NCBI GenBank assembly: GCA_000310025.1
Contig: FN649739.1
Span: 593,510-657,509, forward strand
Reading direction: 5' to 3'
Source: Ectocarpus siliculosus
Taxonomy: Eukaryota; Sar; Phaeophyceae; Ectocarpales; Ectocarpaceae
Length of the DNA stretch: 64,000 bases
Every line of letters starts with the position of its first letter. The first letter of the stretch is position 1. This document shows positions 1-13,600 of this stretch, one piece after another. A model generated the notes under the pieces. The model saw only the letters and a list, made by a program, of their open reading frames with translations. It had not been told where the DNA came from and made no database searches. Both the position numbers and the translations under genes were made by a program.

Positions 1-639
1 CATCTCCTTTTTCAACAAGCTGGGGAAAAGGGGGGGGGGGGGGGGCAGGGGGGGGTCGAGTTAGACACAAAATTCACGTCTCGATGCGTACGTCATGCCG
101 GTAGGTGTGTGTACAAGACGTGCTTTTGTATCAGAATGAGAAGAGCGTTCGAGCGCGAGAATGGCGCGGGGGTGGTGAGGCAAGGATCTCTGTAAGCATG
201 CCATGGTGCCAGACGCACGGCCCCCCCACCTCATCGCAGTGCACCCATCCTTCCACCCGCCCAATGGATGCCGTACAGCAGCAGGTAACATGACGTAAGA
301 TACCACACACCCTGGACCGATTTTCACAGCGCGAGTACTGTGATATACGACCAAAAGAGGATGAAATACTCAAACATTATAACATTATGCTTTCGGAAAG
401 ATCTCAAGGAAACGATTCAAACACCACCATTTTCGGCCCCGCCACTCCTTGGGGGGGGTGGTATCTACAGTACGTCATGTCATCTACCGTATCTACACCA
501 GAACCACGACGCGCACCAACTCGCAGCATGACGGCTGCACAAAAAACACGCCCAAAATCATTTCTCATAGGAGGGTGCACCACTGAACGCACGCAAGCAA
601 AACACCATAATGCGTCGCCCCACTGCCCACAACAAGAAA

Positions 640-765
640 TCGGCGCTTCGCGCTTGGTGGCGTGCTGGCCTGGTCCGGTGAAATCCCAGCGTGCTCCGTC
701 CCGGCTTTGTAGGGATGCGCGGTCAATGATCTATCGACTACGGCATGCATTTACACGAGTACACC
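640..765. repeat. dispersed repeat copy A (SINE-like)
   Basis: This stretch is roughly 80% identical by eye to 47741-47865. Shared blocks include the GCTTCGCGCTTGGTG segment, GGCGTGCTCC or its near match, a GGGATGCG block, and a block with GTCTAACGACTACGGCATGC or a close variant. On the reverse strand it contains a GGTTC-type box resembling a tRNA B box. A tRNA-derived SINE is plausible, but its ends are not defined. Confidence 0.55.
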
Positions 766-1383
766 CCCACCGAACAAGGATTATCCTTGCCATTCATGTC
801 CTCTTGCTCACCAGGAGGGTCTGCTTCCTCCCGAGCTTGACTCTTTGCGCGTCGTCGAGAGAATCGGGGTCCCTGGCCTGCTGAGCCTGCAGGCTCTTGA
901 CCTGTCCGGACGACCAGCCAGACATTTCATGAGAGGGGAAAAGCGGGAGGAGGTTTGGGTTCATGCGACAACGGCCGCTGTCGCCCGCGTGGTTTCGTCC
1001 ATACCACCCAGCGGTTCAGAAACCACAGCAGTTCGACACCATCCTTCGAATACACCAACCCGCTTGCTTCGTGCTTGAGGGAACGCGGAGAGTCTCAGGA
1101 AGACAAACAATGCTAAGGGGGGGCAGCATCGCAACAATTGCACGGGGTTGGCGACGTTCCGGTACAGTCTCCCAAGGTGGTGCTTACGGTAGGTCGTGGA
1201 CTCTGATACTGCACGGCACATCGTCAGGTGTCTATGATGCTGTGGCGGCCAACGTTAAGACAAGGACGAAAGGGGATGGACCAGAGAAACAAATCAGAAA
1301 AGAGGCATTCGGTCTTTCTTCGCCCGCGAATCTCCCCCATTGCTCTGTCTCTGCCCGATATGTCTGCTGCGCCGTCTGCATAT

Positions 1384-1385
<2 letters not shown>

Positions 1386-1432
<47 letters not shown>
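1386..1432. repeat. (CT)n microsatellite
   Basis: An uninterrupted CT dinucleotide run of about 46 bases lies in a longer pyrimidine-rich tract that reaches about 1550. It accounts for the Ser/Leu and Arg/Glu repeat reading frames on both strands here, which are not genes. Confidence 0.97.
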
Positions 1433-1434
<2 letters not shown>

Positions 1435-3730
1435 CTGCCCCCTCCGCTCTCCGCCACGATGCATACGACTTTGTCTGTCCTTCTGTCTGCCCCCCTTCCC
1501 CCCCCTCCCCTCCGCGCTCTTTTGCTGTCGTTTTCTCTCTCTCACCTGCCGAAGCTTGCGGTGAAGCAAAGACAACCGCTTGCAACACAGGTCCACCGTC
1601 CACTCCTTCCCCCGCCCGTCCCCCTTAGGGCCACCAACCCCGCCCTCGTCTGCCATACCCGCGCCATCTCCCACATACCGCCGAGGCGTTAATGGCGGTG
1701 CACTTGTTACCGTCCCCGCCGCCTTTGGTACCTCCGCAGGTTGCTGCTGGTGTTGAGAGGAGGGGAGACGGGGGGGGGGGGGGTCTATATTGATCGCGGC
1801 AGTTTGCCTCAGCCCAAGGTTTCGAATGGAGTGGCACATGGCGCCCGCGTGGGGGCACCGCAGAAGCGAAGAAAGAGGTGCAGCAGCGTGCAGCAACGAG
1901 GTACTGCAGCGTGCAGCACGGACATCACTTGTTGCACGTTGGTGCAGGAGTCTGCATCCTTCAGCGCTTTACAGCAGTCACATGGATTTCCGAGCAGTTC
2001 ACGGTGCTAAAAAATAGCGTAGGCACCACAGGGTCAAGTTCGTCCGTAGTGCGTCTTTCGCCCCAAGCACGACTTCAGGGGGGGGTAACGGGGCGGTCTG
2101 GGCCAGGGCGGCCGTGCGCTCGGGCAAAATGGGTGGGTATGTACGCAGCAGCAGCAGCGGCGGCGACGGCAGGTGAAAGCAGAAGAGACGCGGCGGGTCC
2201 GGCGGGGTCAACATCTAGGGGCGGCAGATCCTCCGACGCAATTTCTTATCGATACGGAAGCACGTAGGCACAAGAAGCGTTCTCATCCTTGGCGCAGACT
2301 ATTGTTGCCATGGTCAAGGGGACTCGATGGTGCGTTCGTGGTCCACGATTCACGATCTCGTCATCACACCTCATCACACCATATACAGCAAGCGGTACAA
2401 GCACATGACCGCGGCCGTACAGCCGCTATACGCGACCCTATTCCTTTTCGGCCCACACAATTGTATGTATCTACGGCGGTGGATATTGCAAGGGCGATCG
2501 ATTTTGAGCATAAAATTCTTGAGCCAACGCTGCCTGAAACCATTTGGCGCTGGGTACCTGCTGCTATATACCGCGCTGCTTGCCAGAGTTGGCGCAAAAC
2601 CGATTCCTCGCACCTCGCACACACGTGACGGCTTTACCAGGCGATGTACTAGTAGGCATGTTATATTCTCGTCATATGTATTCTAGATGCCGGTCTACGC
2701 GTTTCGTTACACCGTTGACGCTTGCGTATTAGCCGGAGTCTGGGTTGTTCGTCGGTATAGTATGATCTCTCCAGCAACTCCGGTTTCCTCGTTCGGGAGA
2801 ACAAACTGGCTCTATACTGCGGCGAGACGTGATGTGGCCGCGGTGTCCGGGAGTTTCGTAGCAAAGCGCTGTGTGTGCATATGCCCCTATCCCTCGCATG
2901 TCCCATAGTGTGCAAGGCAATCGACCAATGCACGATTGCATCAACTCATCTGACTGCGGGACACAGAGTCGGAGCTGGCCGGCCGGGAGCTACACAAGAG
3001 ACTCTTTTGTTGTCCCATCCTTCCTGTGCCAAGTGCCTGTTTGCGGTCGGTGTAGAAAGGCTAAGCAGTGCGTTCCCTCTTGCTTGTATTGTAGTGTCGT
3101 CTACTCACAAAAACTCGCTTTTTATCACAGAATGGCGAATGGTTCATTCCCAAGAGAGGGTGAAACCCACAAGCTGCTGCTAGCACGTTTACGAGGCAAG
3201 CCACTAGGTCATCGGAGCGGTTGCTCACCCTACGACAGTACCTACAGTCATGTTCCAGGAGCCAAACTGCTGTAGTGTATAACCATCTTGTTCGGCCAAG
3301 CACCGAGACACATGATTCGAGAATTTCAGCGTGGAAACTTGCACTTGGAAGGCAGGGTTATAAAGCAGAGGTCTATTTCCTAGCAGCTGAAGACGCGTGC
3401 CCCAGTTGCCGGGCAACGTAACGAGGGTGCAACCGCTTCAGCCATTGTAGTGTCCTACCCAAGCATCCACACTACCCCAGGGCGGCAGCTCGGAGTCCTC
3501 GATCCAAATCGTATCATCCCTGCCGCTGCGGTGAGCGTACACCGCCACTCAATGCCGCCTCTCCGAACGTTCGAGAGCGTGCCAACGCGCGAGACTACTG
3601 GTAACTTCGTAGACTCGCTGCTGTGCTGCTACGCCTGGTTTGACGAGTTGCTGTGATGCCATGCACAGCAGCAGCGGGAGTGAGCATGTTGAACCTCTCC
3701 CTCTACACGAGCATCAACGACCGCACCCAC

Positions 3731-4027
3731 CTCTGGCCGCTCCGGTCCATGGCCATCACCATCGACGTGCTCGGCCAGCAACGGCCACTCCCGCCGCCGC
3801 ACGGCCCCTTCGCGTGAGATTGCGCCTGCCGACGACAGCCGTCGTCTTCTTGCTTGATGGGGTCGTCCAAGCGCCAACCTGGGGGGCAGCGTAGCCCTGC
3901 GTTCGTGTCCGCTGCTGCTGATCCTCGGTGTGGCGAAGTGGAAGCCGCACGCAGAGGGACTTCTCCACAAAAGGCAGGCGCACAACGCGACAAAGACGAC
4001 GCATGGATGTCTCCTCGCTCGTCTCAT
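3731..4027 (-). CDS. possible first exon with secretory or plastid leader
   Basis: From an ATG at 4027 (another in frame at 4045) the minus strand encodes 99 residues. They begin with an arginine-rich start, then a hydrophobic core (about residues 9-20) and SACGFHF, followed by a Ser/Arg-rich stretch. This resembles a heterokont bipartite plastid leader, in which a signal peptide is cut before a Phe. The exon can end at a good donor, GAG|GTGGGT, at 3731. I found no convincing downstream exon toward position 1, so this may be a chance open frame. Nothing indicates the function of a mature protein. Confidence 0.25.
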
Positions 4028-4678
4028 CCCGGCTTCTGGTGTCATGGCCACAAGCTTCGCCGTTGGCAACTGGCAAGTGCAAGTGAGTACTGGCTGAGTC
4101 TTGCTCACAGCGTGCACCGTCACCCACCGGGGCTCCGCGAAATCATCGCAGGAAGTTTTCTATGTCAGGGAGGCAGGTGTTTTTTTTATTTTGTAACCGC
4201 TGCTGCTGTGTTACCTTTCGACTTCCGACCGCTGTCGCGTTTCGCAGGCCCGACGAGCCGACGAATACGACCAATCAATGATGAATAAGAGGGACGGGAC
4301 GGGGTGAGATGAGATGGGATGGGGAATCGAATGCAAGTTTACGTGTAAGTCTCGTGGGCAACTGTTGAGGACGGAGTCACACTACAGCGGTATACTCTGT
4401 ACGACACCTCCTCTCAGCACGTTCTACTAACTGCACGATTTCACGATGTTGTCTCCTTGAGCGTCTAGGACCAAAGTCGCTGCTCACGTGTTTACGAGCA
4501 AGCGGGCACCTGCGAGCGAACTGGCGAATGCTACACAATAGTACTGCAACTCCCGAGGTAGCGGCGAGAGACAAGGTATCGGAGCTAATTGCACCGTGCC
4601 GTCGACGTCGTGATTATTTTTCCATGTGAGCCTACAATAGATCATGTCGCAGAAGCCCAGTGGTCGGATTCGACAGCG
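4028..4678. other. upstream region of the coiled-coil gene
   Basis: No gene is recognised. It contains a purine-rich patch with GGGAC/GAGAT near-repeats at about 4288-4325. If the leader exon at 3731-4027 is real, this would be a divergent promoter region. No promoter motif could be singled out. Confidence 0.4.
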
Positions 4679-7600
4679 ATGATAGCGTCAGCGATGAGTG
4701 GCAGCGATGGAAGTTTCTCCTTCGACTCCCCTAGATCAATCGAGGCGTGCCGGAGGCGGGGGGTAGATCAAAGCGACCTTGAGGAGAGGCCCGAAGAATC
4801 ATTCTTGGAGCAGCCTCCGCTGAAGCTGAGGCGAAGCCGTGCGATTTCATCGCTCTCACCGACAGCACGGCCAGGGCGAAATCTCAACAGGTCACGCAAG
4901 GTGGACGTCACGCCGGCAATCCGGAAGGAGCGTCACGAGATAAACCGGCACCGCTTGCTTCGAGAGGCAAGCATCACAGACACAGAAAGGGCAGTTTTAT
5001 TCGTTGGTCCCAATCCGCCTTCCGCGTGTGAGAAAAATCACACCTACACGTAGGCAGGTAGCCAGGACTGTACGGCGTAGGTACCTGTGGGCTGTGGGAT
5101 GGTTGATGTCAGTAGGGTGACAAAAGACACCACGGCATGTCGTGCTGTGCAGCCGGTTCTGTACGACAATACTTCGGATAGATATGCGGTCAGAGGCTGA
5201 TATCCGCGCGAGGAGCACCCTGGTGAGCATGTTGAACAAGCTAACCAACCTGATGGCAAGGTAAGGTTTGGGCACCGATGGCAACTTGCGAATTTTAAGT
5301 TTGAGTGAAGAGTTTAGGAGGATGGGGTCGAACTTGATCACGTTGCTAGTGTAGACTATCTATGCTGCCAGTCAGCCGAGTTAGTTGGGTCTATATGACA
5401 TGCAGGACTACAGCTGCACAGTTCGGCGTGCAATCTCCCTACCCCAGGTTGTAGACTAATCGGTGCCCAACTACCTGCGCGCCTCTGGGTACCCGTGAAG
5501 TTGCGTGCCGGCGTTCTTTGTGGAAATTGTGCAGACACAAGTGTTTAACACTTGATTCGGCTGTTCTACCTCCATATGGTAGTGGTACATCTTGGGCAAG
5601 CGCATAGCGGTGCCGTCGATTGACTTATAGCCAATTTTCGGGATAGTAGAGCAACCTAGGACGCCTACGCTCACCAAGCGCTCTAGGCGCCCATGCTGCG
5701 GGTACGTACCTCCCCCAGCTCTTGTGTGTTGTCTTCGTCCCTCAAAGCATATGTTGACCGTGTCTCGCACTTCTATCTACCTCACGGCCTTGCCTCTCTA
5801 AGCGAAGAACTCCTTTGCGAGTAAGCATGGAAAAACCGCCTCGCCGGTGCTGCTGCTTTCGAATGTCCAGGTTAAGAAGGAGAGGTCGAACCTGGTCCGA
5901 GCGGGGAAGCACCCGATCAACGGCACAACGGCCGTGTTCGCCACCTCGGCGGCGAGACCACCAACGAAACCTGTTCCGCCAACCCCAAGATCACGGCAGT
6001 TCACGACTCCGCCCGTGAGCCCGTACTACTCTCCCAGAAGGAAAGAAGATGCCTTTCCTTCGCGCTCCGACAACAACGGCGACGGCTCCTCGTTGGCGTC
6101 TGGGGCGGCCTGGTCCTCCTTCGAGTGTGGTGATGGTAGTAGCGTCGGTGGTGATAACGGTAGCTCAAGCATCGCGTCTGCGGCGGGGATTGGAAACCCG
6201 GTGTTGGAGGCCGAGGCCTACCGGCTCGAAGCGCTGAGGAGACGCCGGTTTGTGGAGCTACAGCAGATGCTGGCTTTCGAGCTCCGGGGACTGGCGCGAG
6301 AGGTGAGTGGACCCGGTCAAGGTTGGAAAAATGAGATATCGCTGTGTGCTGGTCGAGGAACCGTAGAAATGCAAGTTGGTCGTCATGCAACACTACGCTA
6401 ATCTATCTCAGACTCCTATCCGGGGAGACATAAACTTGTTGTGTTATTGTATAAAATAAAGCATAAAACGGACGGTCTAAGTCAGACGCTCAGACGAACA
6501 TGCGCACGCAACAGATCATGTGTGAATGGCCACATACAGGTGATGCCCACCACAGTGGTGCATCAGGCACAGCTCACATGTCGAAAACAGTCGCCGTTGG
6601 GTCTAACCGCGCGTCATTCCTGTACATAAACGGGGAATCGTGTAGGACCTCACCCAGGTGGGTGTGTTTGGCTTCCCTTTTGAGGTCTGACAGAGAGCAG
6701 GTACCACTTCTTGGCACCGGGACGATGGTCGTATTGCAACCGTCGAAGACTACACTTCAACCGGGTGATAAACGCGTCTCGGTTCAAAGTAATGATTCCA
6801 GTGCAGAGGGGCTTCATGCCTGCCTCTGCCTAATATTCCATACAATCGTTTTCGGTCGTAACCGTGGTCGTGCTTGCCGTTCTACCCACATCTACGAACT
6901 AGTTCTGAACTGATGTTGAATCGTTGCGATTGCACGCGCTACGGCAGGAGCGCGATCGACAACTAGCGGAGAAGGCCCGCGCCAGAGAGGCCATGGCGGA
7001 GAGAAAGAGGGCAAAGATGTTCGAGGCTGCCGACCGGGCCCGCTTGGCGCGGGAGCGGTCGTGGCAGGACAGGGAGAAGATCTCGGAGAGGGAGGCCGCA
7101 GCCAGGAGGGTGGTAGAGGACGAGGCCGCAAGGTAAGAAACGGAATGTCCCAAGAATGCTACCAACACCCCCCCGTGATTTTCGTAAGCATCTACAAGTG
7201 TAGCGTTTCTCTTGTGGTTCACGTGCGAAGTATATAGTTTTTAGAATGATAGGGCTGCTTTAGCGACGGGGTCACGAGCGGGAGGAAAGAGCACCGACAA
7301 GATCGTGAGCGAATGGATGATTACAAGTGCCTCTGCGCATAAGTCGGTCCTGAACTCTCAAGAGTTGAACTGGCGTAAGCATGAGGACCGTTGAAATGGA
7401 GATCACGTGATTCAAAGCGCATTCTAGCGAGGGGGAATATCCCGAAGGCGCCGAGGGGGATGCTTTCTGGACCATGTGTCGGTCCATGCGCACGTTGCTT
7501 GCCTGCGTTAGATTTTAGAGGGTCGGGTTACCGCCTAAGGTCTCCCTCGCTTTCCGGGGCATACAAAAGGAATATCAAGGGCTATCTGTTTATTTGGTAT

Positions 7601-10600
7601 GTCAGGAGTCTACGCGGACGGTTGGATTCGGTAGAAAAGGCTGCTAAAGATACTGGTCTGTTGAGGGCTGGAGAGTCGGGGAGAAACTACAACCCGGAGA
7701 GAGACTGCTAACAGTCGGCGTTCTGAACATTGAAGCCACGAGGCACAACTATAAGACCAGCAATCTCAGGATGGCAGCTAGCTCTCTTTGGAAGAGAAGT
7801 AGATTACCAAGGCACTGTTGAAGGGCGGCCTTCGAATCCACCCCAACGTGCTTTCACGGGAGTATGTATGACACGTGCTATGTGGCTCTCTTCACACGTG
7901 AACGACTCTCGCGTGTTCATCATACATACGTTGGACCTGCGAACACGCACGTATCTGATGGATGCAATGTGTATCTTGCAACACAAGCAAACGGTAGACG
8001 AAGACCACGATACCTGCCAAAAAACGCCAGCAACAAACACGACCAAACTGCGCGACAGGCGGTTCGATGAGCAGGACCGCCTGAGGCGCACGCAGGCTAA
8101 GCTGGCCGCGGAGCGGAGGGCGGAGTTGGCGGCGCAGAAGGCCGCCCTGCTGCAAGGGCGCATCGACCGCGGTGCGCGCGTTCGGAGGGCGAGGCAGCTA
8201 CGGACCGAGAGGCTCGCCGCCCAAAAGGCCGCCGAGAGGGATGCCGCCGCCGAAACCGCGAAAAGGTGATGCATGGTTAACCCTATGGAACAACAAAAGC
8301 CGAGATTCATCCTCGTTGGCACGAAGCACTATTCTTGTTGCGTGTGCTTTGTACTGCGTCCACGTTTCCACAATTGTTTCCGGGATACGCACACACATCC
8401 CAGCTGAAGGCAGACCATGGGAAGTCTTGAAAAAAACTTCTGGAACGTGACATATGGAGAGAGAAGAGCGCGGAGGGCGGTTCATCGTGACCCGCAGGTA
8501 TTCGGCCAAAACGTTTCCGGCAGAGCACCGAAACAATCGGCGTCGCTTGCACGAACCACATTTGATTCTTCGAAAAGGAAATTTCTTTTCTTCGCTGAAT
8601 GCCTACCGAGGAAACGAATACGGTTTGCGCCATGAGTGTTTTCATCTTCTAGATGGCCGCCCCTGTGGCAGAGGTCAGCATTTCGTGGAAAAATATGCAA
8701 CTTTGACTTGAAAGCTCGGGTGACTTCCGTGGCTATCCAAACTCTTTCGCGTGCCAGATTAACGTCCTCAACATGAACACATACGCATCCATCCAGTTTC
8801 CTGCCGCCATGAACAGTGAAGATATCCACCTCGGGCCCAGGACTCCTCAAACTGAGCTTCGTGAATACGTAACTAAGGCAACTGCTTGTCAGCGCCTAGC
8901 CAGCCACTGAAGGATCAAACATGAGTGAGAGACAGAGAGAGAGGACACAGGGCGCATACACAACGACAATACTATCCACCAACACCAACACCAACAGCAC
9001 CCCGCAGCACCACCGTCATCCCCCACTCCGACTGCTTGGTGCACGAAAAACGAAAAAAAAACAAACGCGAAAAAAACGCGCAGAGTTCGGGATTCCGAGC
9101 ACGAGGCGAGGAAGGCCGCCGCCGCCGAAAGATGGGCCGCCGCCCGGGCCGGGGTAGACGTGGCGCGGCGGCGCCGGGACGCCGAGGCGAAAGCGTTGCG
9201 GGAGAAGGCCGGGGGGAGGATCGCCGCTCTGGAGGACCGGGTAGCTTCGTTCCGCATCCGACAAAAGGTGGCGTGGTCGTCGCTGGTTGCTTTCCCCTAG
9301 CTTGTACTCCGCTTGCGACACAAATGTTCGCTCCCGGTGCTTCACCCGGGTCGGGTAGTGCTCTGGTACACGAGTGCAACAGCATGCGCTTTTTTGTTTG
9401 GGTTTCGAACCCACGGTGCGGGTCGTTGGTGGTGCTGTTGTCTCCCGGTGGTCGACCGGCGTTCCTTTACCCCCCCGGTCATGGCTGCCATACATCGACT
9501 TCCATCGGAATTATCTGAGGGACCCTCGCGTCCGGCCTTGGCTCGCTTCAACCGGCCATCTCGACCACCGCTATCCGTTTCGTTCACCATCGACCTACCG
9601 CTAGGGCAGCGACGCCAGTCGGCATCGCACTACAGAACGGGCCCGGAGATAAGAAACTTCAACAATGGGGTCGAGTTTCTCATTTCGCCACCACCATCGA
9701 GCGCAAATTTCTGCGTAGATATTATCGTGGCATCCACCGCTGAGCTACGTTTCTTTGCCCTATTTCCGTGTTTTTCGCGAATATTTGAGCCTGTGTTTCT
9801 CAACGAAATATCTCTTTAACTGCGGGACCGTTCTGCATTCCACCTGCGACCCATCAGCAACTTCGCTCACGCTCTACGCGCGCCGGTCCAGGAAATAGAG
9901 GAGAGAGAGCGCGAGCTGCGCGAAGAGGAGGCCGCGGAGCTGAACCGAGCGAGGCACGAGGCCGCCCGCCGAAAGATCGAGGGGGACGCCAAGCGAAAGG
10001 CGGACGAGGTCGAGGGCAAGGTGCTGAGGGAGAAGAGGGTCGCGCAGCAGCGAGAGGTGAGGCAGGGGCTGCCTGCACGAGCGTTGTCTCTGCCGTGTTA
10101 CTGGGACGAAGCGTTATGCTGCATGGGGGGGGAAATCCCAAAGGGAAACATGCCCAATAGGGCCTCCTTAGAGCTCGGGGATGATGCGTATAGTCGCTGA
10201 GGGAGGGAGGTGTCCATCGCCCTTGCGCGCGAGAGGCGGGGCGATCTCCCTTGACTCAAGTCTCGGCCTTATCGGCTAACAGGAGAGAGGATGGTGGTAG
10301 ATCGAGAAGCAGGTCTTCCTCGGGGGAAGAGGCAAAAGAGATTTTCGCCTCTGTTTCGACTCTTGCGCTCAACTGAAATTCCCTCTGTTTTGACACCGAC
10401 ACCCACGTTTCTGTACGGGACGAAAACACGTCGAAAGAGAGGGGTGTGGCGCAACATTTTGGGCGAGCCGAAACCGGTACCTTGCTGTCTTCTCTATCTT
10501 GCAACATTTGGGCGAGCCGAAACCGGCACCATACTGTCTTCTCCATCTTGTCTCGACCAACTATCTCCCGTCGCAAGCACAGACAGGCGTTGCGCTGAAA

Positions 10601-13600
10601 GAGGAAGCAGCCTGTCCCTTTGCCGAGGAACGGACGCAAAGAGGGACTAACAGCACATGCCTTTCGTGCTGTTGTACTATGCACACGTAGATCAAGCTGT
10701 CGGGAAATCTCGCACGCGTGTGCCCGAACCCTCTTCTCCCTCGAGTTGGTACCCCCCCAGCTTCAGATCAGAGCGTTTTTCGGTCGGGGGGGGGGGTTAG
10801 CTGGAAGGAGAACCGTTCTTGAAGCCTTCCCAGGGTTGGAGTGACCTTCGGCCGACGAGTCGAGGATTCGCCCAGACGGATAGGGACACGAACCAATTAC
10901 ACCGCCGTAATAAAAGGAAAAACCAACACGAACTTTCTATATATGCACCCGTACTTTCCCGCCATCTGAACTACATAACTCACCCCATAGAGGGTCAACG
11001 AATACACTATGCAACGTTGCAGTTGGCGGTACAGGGGGCGGGCGGCAAGTCGAGAGACAAACTTACCGTGCGGTGCAACAAACGTGCTTCACACTGCATT
11101 GTGACTACTGTAGATCAAGAAAGAGCGGGAAGCTGCGAGGAGAAAGGCAGAGATGAGGGAGAAGGAGGAGCTGCGGGATAGAATGATGGAGAGGAAGGCC
11201 AAGGCTGACAAAGAGAGGTGCGGCACGTCTCATAACACGTTTTCGTCACCGACGTCTCTTACAGCAGCACGCGCTCAGAACGCGATCTCACGTTGGTGAT
11301 GGCGGTGAATGTTCCAGGAAAGGTTTTCATGGCAACAACGGCAAAGGCGACGGTGACCCGAATCGTTTTAACATACTGTCGGGTGTTTCACGTGCCAACC
11401 GTGCAGACGCGAGGCTATTCGGCTGAAGTTGGAGCAAGACGACGCCAAGGTGGAACTCCTCCGGTTAGAGAAGGAGCGCCTCCGGGCTACGAGAGGGAAG
11501 CTATCCTCGGAAACGTGAGCGAGCGCAACAGAAGAAAATCCTTGAATCCCACCGTGGTATTTTCGTTAGCTGCCTCCTGTGTGACCCCCGGCGGATGCGT
11601 CGTTTTTTTTCCCGAAAGGTGTAGGCTGGCGCCAGCATATTTGGGGCGCGAAACCCACTCACACGAACATACATGCAAACTCACCGAGGTAGAGGGCGTT
11701 CCAGCGAGTACCGCCAAGAGACCTCTGCTAATTCATCATCCGGCATGCAAGTAGAAAGACTGCCTCGTTGCAGCAGGCAGCATTGGGCGGGCATCCCTTG
11801 GAAGAACGGCCACCGGAACACAACTCCCCTCTCCCCCAGTGCACAGGCAAAACAGAACCATTCGTTGAGTCCACCGTGCTTAGAGTAACGGACACTTTCG
11901 GGGTTCCAACGCAAGCCCTTCCACCCGCCAACGACTCAATCTGTTCCGCATTCCAACCTGACCAGGACAAAGCAACGGAAGATGCTGCAGGGGCACTTCG
12001 AAGCGCTGAAGGTAAGTCCTCACTCCCGCGCCGTTACCGGCTACGGCACCTTTGCGGACCAATGTCCCCACCCCCTGCCAACACACGATGGGAGTGCTCC
12101 TCCATGCCGCACGTACTGCATATACTATATATTTCACAGGATGCACAAGTGACACAGAAGCCACGGTGGTGCCCCCCCCCTTCTCCGCCGCCGCCTGCTC
12201 TTGATCCGATTCTTACCTCTCTACACCAACCCCCTCTCTCATGGTCTACCCCCCTCTCTCCCCTTCGTGCCTCCCGAATCCATCTTTCACACCACGTAGG
12301 AATATTCCAACGGGCACAGCATCAGCTATGGCGAGCTCGCCGCGGCGGTGACCGCAGCCGGAGCGGGCGCCACCGCCGCCGCCCCCGCCGCCGCCGCCGA
12401 GCCAGGAGGGGACAGGAACTGCCTCGGCGGCGCCAACCCCGCCGCCGCCGCCGCACGCCGCCCGAACGCCACGACTCCCCGCGCGGTGCGGCCGTCCGGA
12501 CCTCATCATCGCGCCGACATGTCCGTCGCCCGTGGCGGTGGTGCTGATTCTCTGTTTCCTGCCCCTCATTCCGGTTCTCCGCGCTTTCCTCCTCCCGCCC
12601 AGAACGACATCAAAACCGGGGCCCGTGCCCGGGCAGCCCCTCGTCCGCCGCCGGGACCGACAAGCTCCGCCTCCGTGGCAAGCATCACGACTTCGTTGTC
12701 GCTGCTGGTACGGGATGGGTCTCACGGCGGCGGTGGGGGTGGAAAGACGCCTCCGCTGACGGCTAGAGCGACGGCCCACCGCAGGATCTCCCCAAGAAAG
12801 CCCAGCACAAGCGCCGGTGACAGGCGGGGGGGTAGCGGCAGCGGCGACCATCGGGGGGCTAGGGTGGACAATCCGGCTGCCGCCGGCCTTCGCGAGTGGT
12901 ACATGTACGACACGAGAGAGGGCCAGAAACTTGTTGGTCGCGGCAGCGCCCGTGGCGGCACGAGAACGGCAACCGCATCAAAAGCAAAGACCCCACGCGG
13001 CAGAAAAAACCGCTTGGTCAAAGCGAAAGAGACGGCGGCGGGCGGCCTAGGGCACGGCAGAGGGGGGACCACTTCATCTGCCTCCGAAACCGGCCGCGAA
13101 AACAGGCGACCTGAAACGGGGCGAAGACCCTTGGCGGAGGCAAGTGACGAACTCGAAAGCGGAAGTGACGATTTCGAGGCTTACGCGAGCATGTCATCCT
13201 CCTACTCGACGGACGCGAACAGCACCACTAATACGACGACACCGAGCCCACCTTTGCCTTCGTCGCGACCGTCGTCTCCGCGAGGCGAACCGGGGGCGTC
13301 GTCGTCCGACGCAGATCTCCTGCGGGGCAGGTACGACCGGGAGCTGCTGGCGGTCCTGGCGGAAGAGCAGGCGGCGGAGGGCGCTCGGGAGAAAGCGCTC
13401 GCGGCAGCCGTTGCCCGAGCCAAGGCCGCGCAAGCGAGAGCGGGGTACGTCGGGGGGAAGAGGAGTAGTGCTGCTGCTACCGGGGGGCAGATCAAGGACG
13501 GTGGTTGTCCTGAAAGTCAAGGAGTATCGCCAATGTCCGGAGGAGAGCCCGATGGCGTCGTGGCTACCACGGCAAGGCTAGCGATCGCCGCAGCACCAGG

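Larger units (their letters stand above)
1..3730. other. intergenic, no supported gene
   Basis: I see no exon series with protein-family features on either strand. Open frames here are short, overlap each other on both strands and carry no recognisable motif. The stretch holds poly-G runs at 30-45 and 48-55, a CT microsatellite at 1386-1432, G-rich patches near 1768-1785, and a dispersed repeat at about 640-765 that matches 47741-47865. The first bases may be a contig edge. Confidence 0.5.

Noticed and set aside
1224-1896. Long open frames on both strands with Ser/Leu or Arg/Glu repeats
   Set aside because: They are translations of the CT microsatellite and the surrounding pyrimidine tract.
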